47,837 nucleotides of DNA from Bacteroidaceae bacterium (GTDB lineage Bacteria > Bacteroidota > Bacteroidia > Bacteroidales > Barnesiellaceae_A), in the NCBI GenBank assembly GCA_017522135.1, contig JAFXAB010000020.1:1-47837 (forward strand). The letters run 5' to 3'. Shown piece after piece: positions 26,653-35,513 of this stretch. The translations under genes and the position numbers were made by a program. The stretch's first letter is position 1, and every line of letters starts with the position of its first letter. The notes beneath the pieces are model-generated. The model was not told the DNA's origin. It did no database searches and saw only the letters and a list, made by a program, of their open reading frames with translations.

Positions 26653-26700
26653 TGCAAAAGCAAACGCGACGGTAGACCACCTACCGCCGCGTTGCTTTTA
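26653..26700. terminator. Bidirectional terminator between the lipoprotein operon and yebC
   Basis: Long hairpin with arms about 26656-26675 and 26681-26699, loop ACCAC, one mismatch and one bulged A. It is flanked by AAAA on the left and TTTT on the right, so it can end transcripts from both convergent units. Confidence 0.85.
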
Positions 26701-26720
26701 TAATGAAGAGAGTGTGCAAA

Positions 26721-27446
26721 TTATTCCTCGTCTTCTTCTTTCATGTTGTGGAATACGTTTTGTACGTCTTCGTCATCCTCAAGGCGTTCAATGAGTTTCT
26801 CGATAGAGGCGCGTTGCTCGGCATCGAGTTCTTTAACGTCGTTGGGGATACGCTCAAACTCTGAGCTTACGATTTCAAAACCGTTTTCCTCCAAGTACTT
26901 TTGAATTTCGCTATTAGACTCGAATGCACCGTAGAGTACAATCTCTTCGTCATCAGCCTCAAGTTCGTCTACACCATAGTCGATAAGTTCGAGTTCGAGA
27001 TCCTCAATAGATACTCCATCTTTGGGTTTGATGTGGAATACACATTTGTGCTCAAACATGAATGAAAGAGAACCTGTTGTACCCAATGAACCACCGGCCT
27101 TGTTGAAGTAGCTGCGTACGTTTGCAACGGTGCGAGTGTGGTTGTCGGTAGCAGTCTCAACAACGATAGCTATACCGTGAGGGCCATATCCTTCATAGAT
27201 AATCTCTTTGTAGTCGCCTGCATCTTTGTCAGTTGCTTTTTTAATGGCACGCTCAACATTCTCTTTGGGCATGTTGGCAGCCTTGGCATTTTGCATCAAT
27301 GCGCGCAAGCGAGGATTACCATCGGGGTCGGGACCACCGGCTTTTACTGCGATTGTGATTTCTTTACCTATTTTGGTAAATGTGCGGGACATGTTGCCCC
27401 AACGTTTCATTTTTCTGGCTTTGCGGTATTCAAACGCTCTTCCCAT
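26721..27446 (-). CDS. yebC: YebC/PmpR-family protein
   Basis: A 241-residue protein from the ATG at 27446, matching the family throughout: MGRAFEYRKARKMKRWGNMSRTFTKIGKEI, NMPKENVERAIKKA, YEGYGPHGIAIVVE, GSLGTTGSLSFMFEHK and an acidic C-terminus. YebC proteins act as DNA-binding regulators, and recent work links some of them to relief of ribosome stalling. The eukaryote-like YEYRKARKMKR N-terminus is common in Bacteroidetes. It lies 44 bp downstream of pheT on the same strand, so co-transcription is possible. Confidence 0.93.
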   Translation of the reverse strand: MGRAFEYRKARKMKRWGNMSRTFTKIGKEITIAVKAGGPDPDGNPRLRALMQNAKAANMPKENVERAIKKATDKDAGDYKEIIYEGYGPHGIAIVVETATDNHTRTVANVRSYFNKAGGSLGTTGSLSFMFEHKCVFHIKPKDGVSIEDLELELIDYGVDELEADDEEIVLYGAFESNSEIQKYLEENGFEIVSSEFERIPNDVKELDAEQRASIEKLIERLEDDEDVQNVFHNMKEEDEE

Positions 27447-27490
27447 AGTTGTGTGTCTTTATATTGTTTTTATTTTTCTGAAAATTCTTT

Positions 27491-29953
27491 TTATCGCAAC
27501 TGTGCGTCAAATTGCTTGGTCATGGCTGCTATCATGCGGCTCATTACATTATCTATTTGCTTGTCGTTGAGAGTCTTGTCGGTGTCTTGCAAGAGGAACG
27601 ATACTGCATACGATTTCTTGCCGGCGGGTAGCTTGTCACCTTCGTAGACGTCAAATAGGGTAACATCCTTGAGTAGCTTACGCTCTGTTTCGTAGGCTAC
27701 GCGCTCGATATCGGCAAAGGCTACGCTCTCGTCTACAAGCAATGCAAGGTCGCGTTTGACGGCTTGGAACTTGGGCAACTCGGTGTAGGTAACTTTGTTG
27801 CGCAAGGCATAGCGCATGAGATTGTCCCAGTGAAGCTCGGCAAAGTATACTTCGATGTCAATATCAAACTTCTTGGCTACTTTCTTCGAGAGGATGCCCA
27901 CCATGGCGAGCAACTTGCCGGCGCGATTGGTTATTTGCAGTGCCGCGCTGAAGATGCCATTGCTTATTTGTGTCATGATTGTATCCTTGGCAGGTACGCC
28001 CATTCGGGTAAAGATGTTCTCAACGTAGGCCTTCAATTCATATACCGAAGTCTTCTCGTCGGGATGCGCCCAATTGCCTGTTACACGATTGCCGGTGAGC
28101 CACAAGCCTAAGTGTTTTTCTTCGCTGTAAGGGGCTGTGATAGACTTTTCGGTCGATACCTCGGCATTGTAGAAATAGCAGTTGCCAAACTCATACAAGC
28201 GCAAGTTGGGGCGACGACGATTGATGTTGCGGGCAAGACTCTCAAGACCACCGAAGAGCAATGTTTGACGCATCACGCACAAGTCGTTGCTCAAGGGATT
28301 GAGCAAGCGGGCACAGTTTGTTTCGGGGTACTCTTCACAGCCTTCGTAGTACGATACAGCCGAGAGAGAGTTACACATAATCTCGTTGAAACCACAACCT
28401 GTGAGTTGCTCTGAGATGAGATTTTGCAAACGATGATTTTCGTCGGTTGCAGTCTTGTATGAGAGGTTGGAGCGTACAGCGTCGGTAAACTCAACATTGT
28501 TGTAACCATATATACGCAGAATATCTTCTATCACGTCTACATCTCGTTGCACATCTACACGATAGGTGGGAACGAGTAGCTCAAGTTTTTCGCCATCTTC
28601 TGCTACAATTTCTATTTCGAGACTATGGAGAATGTTTTTGATGGTGTCGACGGGAATTTCTTTTCCGATGAGCTTGTTGGCCTTGTCAAATGTGAGTGTC
28701 ACGGGGAAAGCCGGGAAACCTTCGGGGTGTGTGTCGATGATGTCTCCACAAACAACACCTCCGGCCAACTCTTGTACCATCAGGGCTGCACGTTTCAAGA
28801 CGTATATGAGGTTGTTGTTGTCTATACCGCGCTCAAAGCGGAATGATGCGTCGGTATTGAGTGCTTGGCGACGTGCTGTCTTGCGTATCCATGTGGGGTG
28901 GAAGTAGGCCGACTCCAAGAATATGTCGGTCGTTTTTTCTGTTACTCCCGATTGCAAGCCTCCAAATACACCGGCTATGCACATAGGCTCTTCGGCATTG
29001 CATATCATGAGGTCTTGTGCTGTAAGGGTACGCTCAACCTCATCGAGTGTTACAAACTTGCTACCCTCAACAGCTGTACGTACAACAACCTTGCCACCTT
29101 TTATTTCGTTGAGATCGAAACAGTGTAACGGTTGTCCTGTTGCATGCAATAGGTAGTTGGTAATATCCACAATATTGTTGATGGGGTGCAAGCCTATAGC
29201 AGTGAGGGCGTTGCGCAACCACTCGGGACTCTCGGCAACCTTAACGTTGCGTATTGTTACACCTGCATAGCGAGGACAAGCCTCTTCGTTAAGTACCTCT
29301 ACTGTTATAGCTCCCTCTTGTTGGTCTACTTTGAAAGCCTCTACCGAGGGGCGTTCAAGATTTACTCTTAGTCCATTTTGCTTGAGGTATGCCGCCAAGT
29401 CGCGTGCTACACCGTAGTGCGATGCGGCATCGATGCGATTGGGGGTAATGTCTACTTCAAGAACATAGTCGCTCTTGATGTTGTAATATTCCTTGGCAGG
29501 AGTTCCGGGAACGGCACTATCGGGTAGCACGATAATACCATCGTGCGAGTTGCCAATTCCTATCTCGTCTTCGGCACATATCATACCGAATGACTCTTCT
29601 CCGCGTATCTTCGACTTCTTGATGGTGAAACTTTCGTCTCCGTTATATAATGTTGTGCCTACAGTTGCTACAACAACGTGTTGGCCGGCTGCAACATTGG
29701 CTGCACCGCATACAATTTGTGTGGGATTGCCGTCTCCGAGGTCTACTGTGGTGATGTGCAAGTGATCGCTGTTGGGGTGATCGACACATGTGAGTACCTT
29801 ACCTATTACAAGACCTTCAAGACCACCTTTTATGGTTTGAACTTCTTCTATTCCGCCGGTCTCAAGACCTATCGAGGTGAGTGCGGCCGATGTCTCTTCG
29901 GGGGTGAGATCGAAGTCTAAATATTTTTTTAGCCAATTGTATGAAATATTCAT
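27491..29953 (-). CDS. pheT: Phenylalanine-tRNA ligase beta subunit
   Basis: An 820-residue protein from the ATG at 29953 with the start NISYNWLKKYLDFDLTPEE. A tRNA-binding OB domain follows (about residues 40-155, LVIGKVLTCVDHPNSDHL), then B3/B4 (YAGVTIRNVKV, LHCFDLNEIKGG), B5, the catalytic-like core and a C-terminal ferredoxin-fold anticodon-binding domain (TYTELPKFQAVKRDLALLVDE). It pairs with PheS (not in this window) to charge tRNA-Phe. Length is normal. The leader of about 80 nt starts at a candidate -7 box. Confidence 0.95.
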   Translation of the reverse strand: MNISYNWLKKYLDFDLTPEETSAALTSIGLETGGIEEVQTIKGGLEGLVIGKVLTCVDHPNSDHLHITTVDLGDGNPTQIVCGAANVAAGQHVVVATVGTTLYNGDESFTIKKSKIRGEESFGMICAEDEIGIGNSHDGIIVLPDSAVPGTPAKEYYNIKSDYVLEVDITPNRIDAASHYGVARDLAAYLKQNGLRVNLERPSVEAFKVDQQEGAITVEVLNEEACPRYAGVTIRNVKVAESPEWLRNALTAIGLHPINNIVDITNYLLHATGQPLHCFDLNEIKGGKVVVRTAVEGSKFVTLDEVERTLTAQDLMICNAEEPMCIAGVFGGLQSGVTEKTTDIFLESAYFHPTWIRKTARRQALNTDASFRFERGIDNNNLIYVLKRAALMVQELAGGVVCGDIIDTHPEGFPAFPVTLTFDKANKLIGKEIPVDTIKNILHSLEIEIVAEDGEKLELLVPTYRVDVQRDVDVIEDILRIYGYNNVEFTDAVRSNLSYKTATDENHRLQNLISEQLTGCGFNEIMCNSLSAVSYYEGCEEYPETNCARLLNPLSNDLCVMRQTLLFGGLESLARNINRRRPNLRLYEFGNCYFYNAEVSTEKSITAPYSEEKHLGLWLTGNRVTGNWAHPDEKTSVYELKAYVENIFTRMGVPAKDTIMTQISNGIFSAALQITNRAGKLLAMVGILSKKVAKKFDIDIEVYFAELHWDNLMRYALRNKVTYTELPKFQAVKRDLALLVDESVAFADIERVAYETERKLLKDVTLFDVYEGDKLPAGKKSYAVSFLLQDTDKTLNDKQIDNVMSRMIAAMTKQFDAQLR

Positions 29954-30039
29954 AATATGATAATTTGTTTATTTTCTTGATTATGAGCGATATATAATGC
30001 TTGCTTGCCACTATGTGGGGAGAGTCGCAAAAATCCGCC

Positions 30040-30047
30040 CAAAGATA
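30040..30047 (-). promoter_or_regulatory. -7 box of pheT
   Basis: The minus strand reads TATCTTTG, an exact match, about 87 nt upstream of the pheT ATG. No TTG at -33. The rest of the 305-bp gap (29954-30258) holds the hairpin at 30181-30221 and otherwise AT-rich sequence with no recognisable content. Confidence 0.5.
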
Positions 30048-30180
30048 GTGAATTTTTTTGAAAAAACTCACACTATATTATAGCTAAATGGGTGGTAATT
30101 TTCTATATAATTGAATATGATTGAATGATAGCTCTACGGCATAGGCTTGATGTGTGTAAATATGCATATCCAACATTAAG

Positions 30181-30221
30181 CACCCGGCGAGAGTTACATT
30201 ATCGGTAACTCTCGCCGGGTG
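30181..30221 (-). terminator. Strong 17-bp hairpin after the GH85 gene
   Basis: A perfect 17-bp inverted repeat (30181-30197 and 30205-30221, GC-rich CACCCGGCGAGAG... arm) with a 7-nt loop, 37 bp past the GH85 stop. Neither side carries a T run, so it is an atypical intrinsic terminator, or a 3'-end stability structure. Confidence 0.6.
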
Positions 30222-30258
30222 GTATTGGTATGATTTACAGTTGTATATTGCGACTTTC

Positions 30259-33200
30259 TTATCTCTTTACAACCTTCGATGAACCAACTATTTGGTTATT
30301 GGTACTAACGATGGCAATGTACGTACCCCGAGATACATCGGCTTTTATCTCAATGGTTTCGTTCTCTGTAATGTCGGCCTGACGATGTATTACCTCTTTG
30401 CCATTGAGATCGAGTAGGGCTATGTGGTATGTGCCGGCTTTATTGGGTTGCAGATAGAAACCATCTTCAAAGGGGTTGGGGTAGAGCTCTTTGATACAAT
30501 TATCCACCTCTGTTCCTACTATGTTGGCTTGTATGCGACCTTCGATATTGGCTACATATACATACTTGTATTCGGCACAATCTTCACCTATAATGTTGTT
30601 GAGGTTGAGCTTGACAGTATATATTTTGTAGTTGTTGACACCCGGGTCGGGGAACTTCAAGTCGGCATATCCGTAGAGGTACTTGCCATCGTTCGATAGC
30701 GTTGTTTGTTGATTGCTCGACAACTCGACATTGCTGCCTGCTACCTCGGTGTAATTATGGGGCATGTTATCGGCAATAACAGTCGAATTTGTGCCGCCCT
30801 TTATTTGATAGGTTGCTTGGGGGGTGAGTCCGTAAGCCTTATCTTGGGTAAATCCAAGATAGCCGGCTGTCTCGTGCAACTCGGGTATCACGCTGTTACC
30901 GTTGGATGATATGTAATAATGCTGCATACGAGCATCGCGATACGCGCTTACACCGTTGGCATATCCATTGTTATATTCATCTTCAAAGTCCCAGAATCCT
31001 ACAAGACCCTCTATTTCATCGGGATTTTCAAATGTTCCCATAGATCTTATTACTCCGGCTTCATCGAGTGCGATGTTGTAGAGCTGGAAGTTGTCAATAG
31101 CTCCGTCAAATCCGGCAAATCGACCCTTTCCTGCTATACCGCCTACGGCAATAGTTGCATTAGAGTCAAAGTCTGTCCAACCCGGCTCTTTCGGCTCGGT
31201 AATAGATGCTGTGGCAAGAGGTACTCCATTGACATATAGTGTAAACTTGTTGTCGGCAAAGAAATATTCATCGAAGAAATCTATCTCGTATATCTTCTCT
31301 TCTTCAAATACATAGGCTATGTGATACCACACATCTTTCTCAAATTGGAATGTGGGTTTGCCATTCTCTACATATTTATATGTATATGTTTCGTCTTCGG
31401 CTGAACGTATATTCATGGCTGTCATGTTTCCATCTTGGTCAACTTCGTTCCATAGCCATCCCCATAGGCTTTTGGGCCAAGGATCTTTGTCATTGCGAAT
31501 ACTCAGCAACCATGCATTGTAGTCTATATTGCTCATCTTTATCCAGAATGCGATAGAGAAATTGAGTTCGGAGTAGGTGGTTGTTATTCGCTCTATACCC
31601 GTACCCGATGTTTCTGTCTCTTCTTTTTGAACAATGCCTACATCCTTGGCCACAATGCTGAGCGATTGTTGTTGTAGGTCTACGGCTTTCGATACGTTGT
31701 TTTGAGCATCGGCATTTACTGTATAGTGCATGCGCAAGATGTCTTTGCCACGTACTTTGATACCTGCACCGGGTAGGGTAGTATCGGTCTCTTTGAGATT
31801 TTTTTCGCATCCCTCTTCGTCTACCATTATAAAGTTGATGCCTTTACAATCGTCGATGAGGAATTGTGATGCCGTCTCGGCTGTAACTTCCGAGATAGCC
31901 TCGTCTGTTCCATCGGTATCGAGAGCAACAAACTTCTCGATTTGAGGAGCTGCTATTATGGATTTGTCGTACACATGTATAATAGACGTGAGTGTGCGTG
32001 TAACTCCGTCATCTTCGGTTACATGTACATTATAGAAGCCGGCGGGCAGAGATTGGGTGTCAACGACTGTAGATGCTACCGACGCGCAAGCCTCGAAACA
32101 TGTTTCATTTTCAGCAACCACAACGGTAACAGGTGTTTCGAAATGACTGTTGTGATAGGGGCCTGTGATACTCCATTCTTTTGCTGCAGGGTGAAGAGGG
32201 TCGGTATATCCTACAGTGAATGTTGTACCATCGGTAATGTAAGACGACGAGATGTTGATATCGTCATTATATTCGTATACCGAGGTTGCCCCGTCAAGAA
32301 TTATTTCCATATTGTCGCTCCATGCAATGTCGGATAGGGTGGTCATATCTACGCCTACAGCTTGTACACCTATTTGTAGTTGTGCACCCAATTCTTTGGC
32401 CATTAAGGTGTTGAGAGGTGCCGAGAAGAATACGGCTGCCCATGAGGTTGTGCTACCCATGAGAGTTGTTTGTTTGTTGCCATCGCCATAAGTTACTTGG
32501 GCATAGATGTTATAAAAAGCGGCGTTGTGATCTATATTGTAGTGACCATTGTTGTTTCCTGTTGCACTATTCATATCGAAAATGACCTTGGCATCTATAC
32601 CATTTTGGTGTATTGCAAGGATTTTGCTACGAGTAATGGTAGGCATATCGGGTGTGGGGTATGTACCTCGTTTTATTGATATTTCACCGATGTTTATATC
32701 CAAGTTCTGGGCATTGCTGAATTGTAGGGCTATTAAAGCAAGTGTGTTGCTACTGTCTATGATAAATCGTTTTTCAACCCATGTTCCGTAGGTTGTGTTA
32801 TCTATATCAAACAGTACAAGAGGAGCCTCGGTATTCCATTCGTTGCACTCTTCACCCATACCCAATAGGAGTGAGCAATGAGCGTTACCCTTGTTTACTT
32901 TATAACGCACTGTTACAATGTCACCGCTCTCTACATGGAATTTTGTCTTAAATAGATGCAATACACTGTTGCCTTGTTCTGTACCCATGATACGCAACGA
33001 AGAGCCACCAAACCATGCATCGTTCCAGTCGAGCAGGGCTGTCATGCCGGTAGGAAGGTTGTGAGTTGTGCGTTCAAGAGCCGTTCTTGCCCACCACCAT
33101 CGCCATGTGGGCATATAGTCCTGAATACCAATGTTGAACCATTCGGCATTGTGCTGTCTCTTGCCTTGCCAATTGAAGAATGTTCCATTTCCCAGATTGA

Positions 33201-34557
33201 AGTGGCTGACAAAGGCCTCTTGCGACAAATCCCAGCACAAAGTACTTTGTGCTGCAACAAACTTCGACATACCGAAGAACTCGGTATCGAGTGTGTTGAT
33301 AAGGCTTTCGTTTATCTTCAAATTATCGTCTATGGCATATACAGGGTTGTAGTAACTATTTGTAAACCAGTGCTCCAACAGTTTTTGGTAGGTGTGTTGT
33401 ATCTGCTCGGGGGTAGACCCTTGGTCAAATCTGTCTTCCCAGAAGGCATTGCAGTCGTGCCCCGACCATATACCTATCGACACTGCCTTCTCGGTTAAAT
33501 ATTGCCAGCGACCATTTATCTCACCTTTACCTGTAAGTTGTGGTTCGTGGCCTTGTAGATTGACCGACGCATACACATCAAACGGACTGCGATTGAGCGT
33601 TGTCGCTGCATATTGCAGTGTGGGTGGTAGGTATTCGTTGTTGTTGTTATTGTAATTGGCGTTCCAATTGTAGTTGAGAAAGAAAGAACTTTTTTTATCG
33701 TCTTTACCACCGAAGAACACATCGGTCAGCTCCGATACTCCGTTGTCGAATCGAGGGCTTCCGGCTTCTGTCACGCCGTCATACCAAATATTCTCGGCCG
33801 AAAACGACTTCATTTCGCCCGTATATTTTTCGTCAAAATGCTTTGAGATAGCCTCGTTCAATTGTACAATCTCTTTCACTCCGCGAGCCTCATATCCTCC
33901 GGCAAACTCCGAGTTGTAGCCTATACCGTCTATTCCATAATAATCGAGGTATGCCAATACCTTGTTGCGACTCTCCTCTGTACCGCCAAGTTCTATATAG
34001 GCATCACCCCAACCGTTGGTATCCATGTTGGCACCATAGGCAGTAGTTGATTGTGTAGCTACTGCTACACCGTTTTTGTGAGCAACGTCGGCAAAGTTAC
34101 CGGGCATGCGCATGAAGTGGTCGCTCCATGTACCCCATGTCGATATGTATTGCCACATAGAGAAAACCTCGCTGTTGAATATACCATTGGGTAAAATCTC
34201 AAAAGGCGAGACTTCGTTGTATGAGTAACTATATCCGTAGGGTATCCAATTGAGTATCTTTTTGCTGTAGTGAGAGTAGTCTTTGTTGCGATCATAAGAG
34301 GCATTTACATCCCATTCCCACCATGGGATGAAGTCTTGATTTATCTGCGTGTGTTTGTTGACAAATCGAGCCTTGGGCTTTACACGCGATATATAAAAGT
34401 TGTCGTCTTCACTCCACTCGACACCTTCGCTCCATTCCGATATTCGAAAGTCTGAGCCAGACTTGCCGGGTACGATTTGTCCCGATTTCAGGTGTTGTGC
34501 TTGCGTAGATAACATCACGCATAGCATGATAAACAGGGTAGAAACAATTCTTTTCAT
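30259..34557 (-). CDS. Secreted endo-beta-N-acetylglucosaminidase (GH85) with LamG-like and T9SS sorting domains
   Basis: A 1432-residue protein from the ATG at 34557 with a type I signal peptide (about residues 1-20). A GH85 catalytic domain spans about 70-500: FADVAHKNGVAVA, then GIDGIGYNSEF with N215 and E217, spaced like the catalytic Asn/Glu pair of Endo-A-type enzymes, then ENIWYDGVTEAG. Beta-sandwich domains follow, including a LamG-like stretch near 1000-1170 (FSIAFWIKMSN...VWYHIAYVFEEE). The last ~80 residues are a type IX secretion sorting domain (ELYPNPFEDGFYL...GTYIAIVSTNNQIVGSSKVVK). GH85 enzymes cleave between the two core GlcNAc units of N-glycans. The product is likely exported to the surface. 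Last gene after aroC, a dipeptidase and a radical SAM gene (19-bp gap). Confidence 0.85.
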   Translation of the reverse strand: MKRIVSTLFIMLCVMLSTQAQHLKSGQIVPGKSGSDFRISEWSEGVEWSEDDNFYISRVKPKARFVNKHTQINQDFIPWWEWDVNASYDRNKDYSHYSKKILNWIPYGYSYSYNEVSPFEILPNGIFNSEVFSMWQYISTWGTWSDHFMRMPGNFADVAHKNGVAVATQSTTAYGANMDTNGWGDAYIELGGTEESRNKVLAYLDYYGIDGIGYNSEFAGGYEARGVKEIVQLNEAISKHFDEKYTGEMKSFSAENIWYDGVTEAGSPRFDNGVSELTDVFFGGKDDKKSSFFLNYNWNANYNNNNNEYLPPTLQYAATTLNRSPFDVYASVNLQGHEPQLTGKGEINGRWQYLTEKAVSIGIWSGHDCNAFWEDRFDQGSTPEQIQHTYQKLLEHWFTNSYYNPVYAIDDNLKINESLINTLDTEFFGMSKFVAAQSTLCWDLSQEAFVSHFNLGNGTFFNWQGKRQHNAEWFNIGIQDYMPTWRWWWARTALERTTHNLPTGMTALLDWNDAWFGGSSLRIMGTEQGNSVLHLFKTKFHVESGDIVTVRYKVNKGNAHCSLLLGMGEECNEWNTEAPLVLFDIDNTTYGTWVEKRFIIDSSNTLALIALQFSNAQNLDINIGEISIKRGTYPTPDMPTITRSKILAIHQNGIDAKVIFDMNSATGNNNGHYNIDHNAAFYNIYAQVTYGDGNKQTTLMGSTTSWAAVFFSAPLNTLMAKELGAQLQIGVQAVGVDMTTLSDIAWSDNMEIILDGATSVYEYNDDINISSSYITDGTTFTVGYTDPLHPAAKEWSITGPYHNSHFETPVTVVVAENETCFEACASVASTVVDTQSLPAGFYNVHVTEDDGVTRTLTSIIHVYDKSIIAAPQIEKFVALDTDGTDEAISEVTAETASQFLIDDCKGINFIMVDEEGCEKNLKETDTTLPGAGIKVRGKDILRMHYTVNADAQNNVSKAVDLQQQSLSIVAKDVGIVQKEETETSGTGIERITTTYSELNFSIAFWIKMSNIDYNAWLLSIRNDKDPWPKSLWGWLWNEVDQDGNMTAMNIRSAEDETYTYKYVENGKPTFQFEKDVWYHIAYVFEEEKIYEIDFFDEYFFADNKFTLYVNGVPLATASITEPKEPGWTDFDSNATIAVGGIAGKGRFAGFDGAIDNFQLYNIALDEAGVIRSMGTFENPDEIEGLVGFWDFEDEYNNGYANGVSAYRDARMQHYYISSNGNSVIPELHETAGYLGFTQDKAYGLTPQATYQIKGGTNSTVIADNMPHNYTEVAGSNVELSSNQQTTLSNDGKYLYGYADLKFPDPGVNNYKIYTVKLNLNNIIGEDCAEYKYVYVANIEGRIQANIVGTEVDNCIKELYPNPFEDGFYLQPNKAGTYHIALLDLNGKEVIHRQADITENETIEIKADVSRGTYIAIVSTNNQIVGSSKVVKR

Positions 34558-34576
34558 AACAATGATTTATGTGTGT

Positions 34577-35506
34577 CTATTTTTTCTCTATCCATTTGTT
34601 ACCTTGTATGGTATCTCTTTGTTGCATGCGGCGTAGTAAGCGTGCCGTAAATTCGTGATTTTTTATGCCCCAGTGGGGTGCAATGAGTAGTTCGGCAGGC
34701 GATTGCGATACAAATCGTTCTATTACAATGTCGGGTCGCAACAACTCGGCAAAGTCTATAACAAGATCTATGTATGTGTCTAAATCGGGAATATTGAAAT
34801 GTTGCGGATGTGCCTCATATTCGTTGCCCATGACAGTGCCTCGGATGAGCTGCAGTTGGTGCAACTTGATGGTGTGTAAGGGCAATTGCGATAACCGGAT
34901 TGCGTGCGATAGCATGTCGTCGCGTGACTCGCCGGGCAGTCCTAATATAAGGTGTGCACCGGTAATGATGCCGGCTTGTGATGTGCGATGGATGGCTTCA
35001 ACAGCCGATGCATAATCGTGACCGCGATTGATGCGTTGCAGGGTCGTGTCGAGTGTACTCTCTACGCCATACTCTACTGTTACAAAGGTGCGTTGTGCCA
35101 ATTGTGATAGATAGTCGAGCAATGCAGGAGGCATACAATCGGGGCGTGTACCTATAATAATGCCCACAACACCTTCAACCGACAGTGCCTCTTCATAACG
35201 GGCAATAAGTCGGTCGAGATTGTCGTAGGTGCTTGTATAGGCTTGAAAATATGCAAGGTAGCGCATTGTGGGATATTTGCGAGAAAAGAAGTGTATACCC
35301 TCTTGCAATTGTTCCGTTACGCTCAACTCGCTGCGACAATAGTCGGGATTAAAGGTCTGATTGTTGCAAAAAGTGCAACCTCCTCTACCCACACTACCGT
35401 CACGATTGGGGCAGGTAAAGCCCCCGTTGATTGAAATCTTCTGGACTTTACCTGCAAAGTGCTGTTGTAGGAAAGAGCTGTAGTCGTTGTATCGCGCTTT
35501 TCCCAT
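34577..35506 (-). CDS. Radical SAM protein, YhcC/TIGR01212 type
   Basis: A 309-residue protein from the ATG at 35506. The cluster residues C32, C44 and C47 lie in GGFTCPNRDGSVGRGGCTFCNN, the wide-spaced pattern of the YhcC family. Other family segments are YLAYFQAYTSTYDNL, IGTRPDCMP, VEYGVES and HLILGLPGES. This family is annotated as radical SAM of uncertain reaction; a role in tRNA or other modification is proposed in general terms only. It is packed between the dipeptidase gene (7-bp gap) and the GH85 gene. Confidence 0.87.
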   Translation of the reverse strand: MGKARYNDYSSFLQQHFAGKVQKISINGGFTCPNRDGSVGRGGCTFCNNQTFNPDYCRSELSVTEQLQEGIHFFSRKYPTMRYLAYFQAYTSTYDNLDRLIARYEEALSVEGVVGIIIGTRPDCMPPALLDYLSQLAQRTFVTVEYGVESTLDTTLQRINRGHDYASAVEAIHRTSQAGIITGAHLILGLPGESRDDMLSHAIRLSQLPLHTIKLHQLQLIRGTVMGNEYEAHPQHFNIPDLDTYIDLVIDFAELLRPDIVIERFVSQSPAELLIAPHWGIKNHEFTARLLRRMQQRDTIQGNKWIEKK

Positions 35507-35513
35507 TCTTTGT

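Noticed and set aside
33640..33670. Low-complexity Asn run in the GH85 protein as a possible repeat or sequencing error
   Set aside because: The frame stays open and the short Asn run lies in a plausible loop of the catalytic domain.
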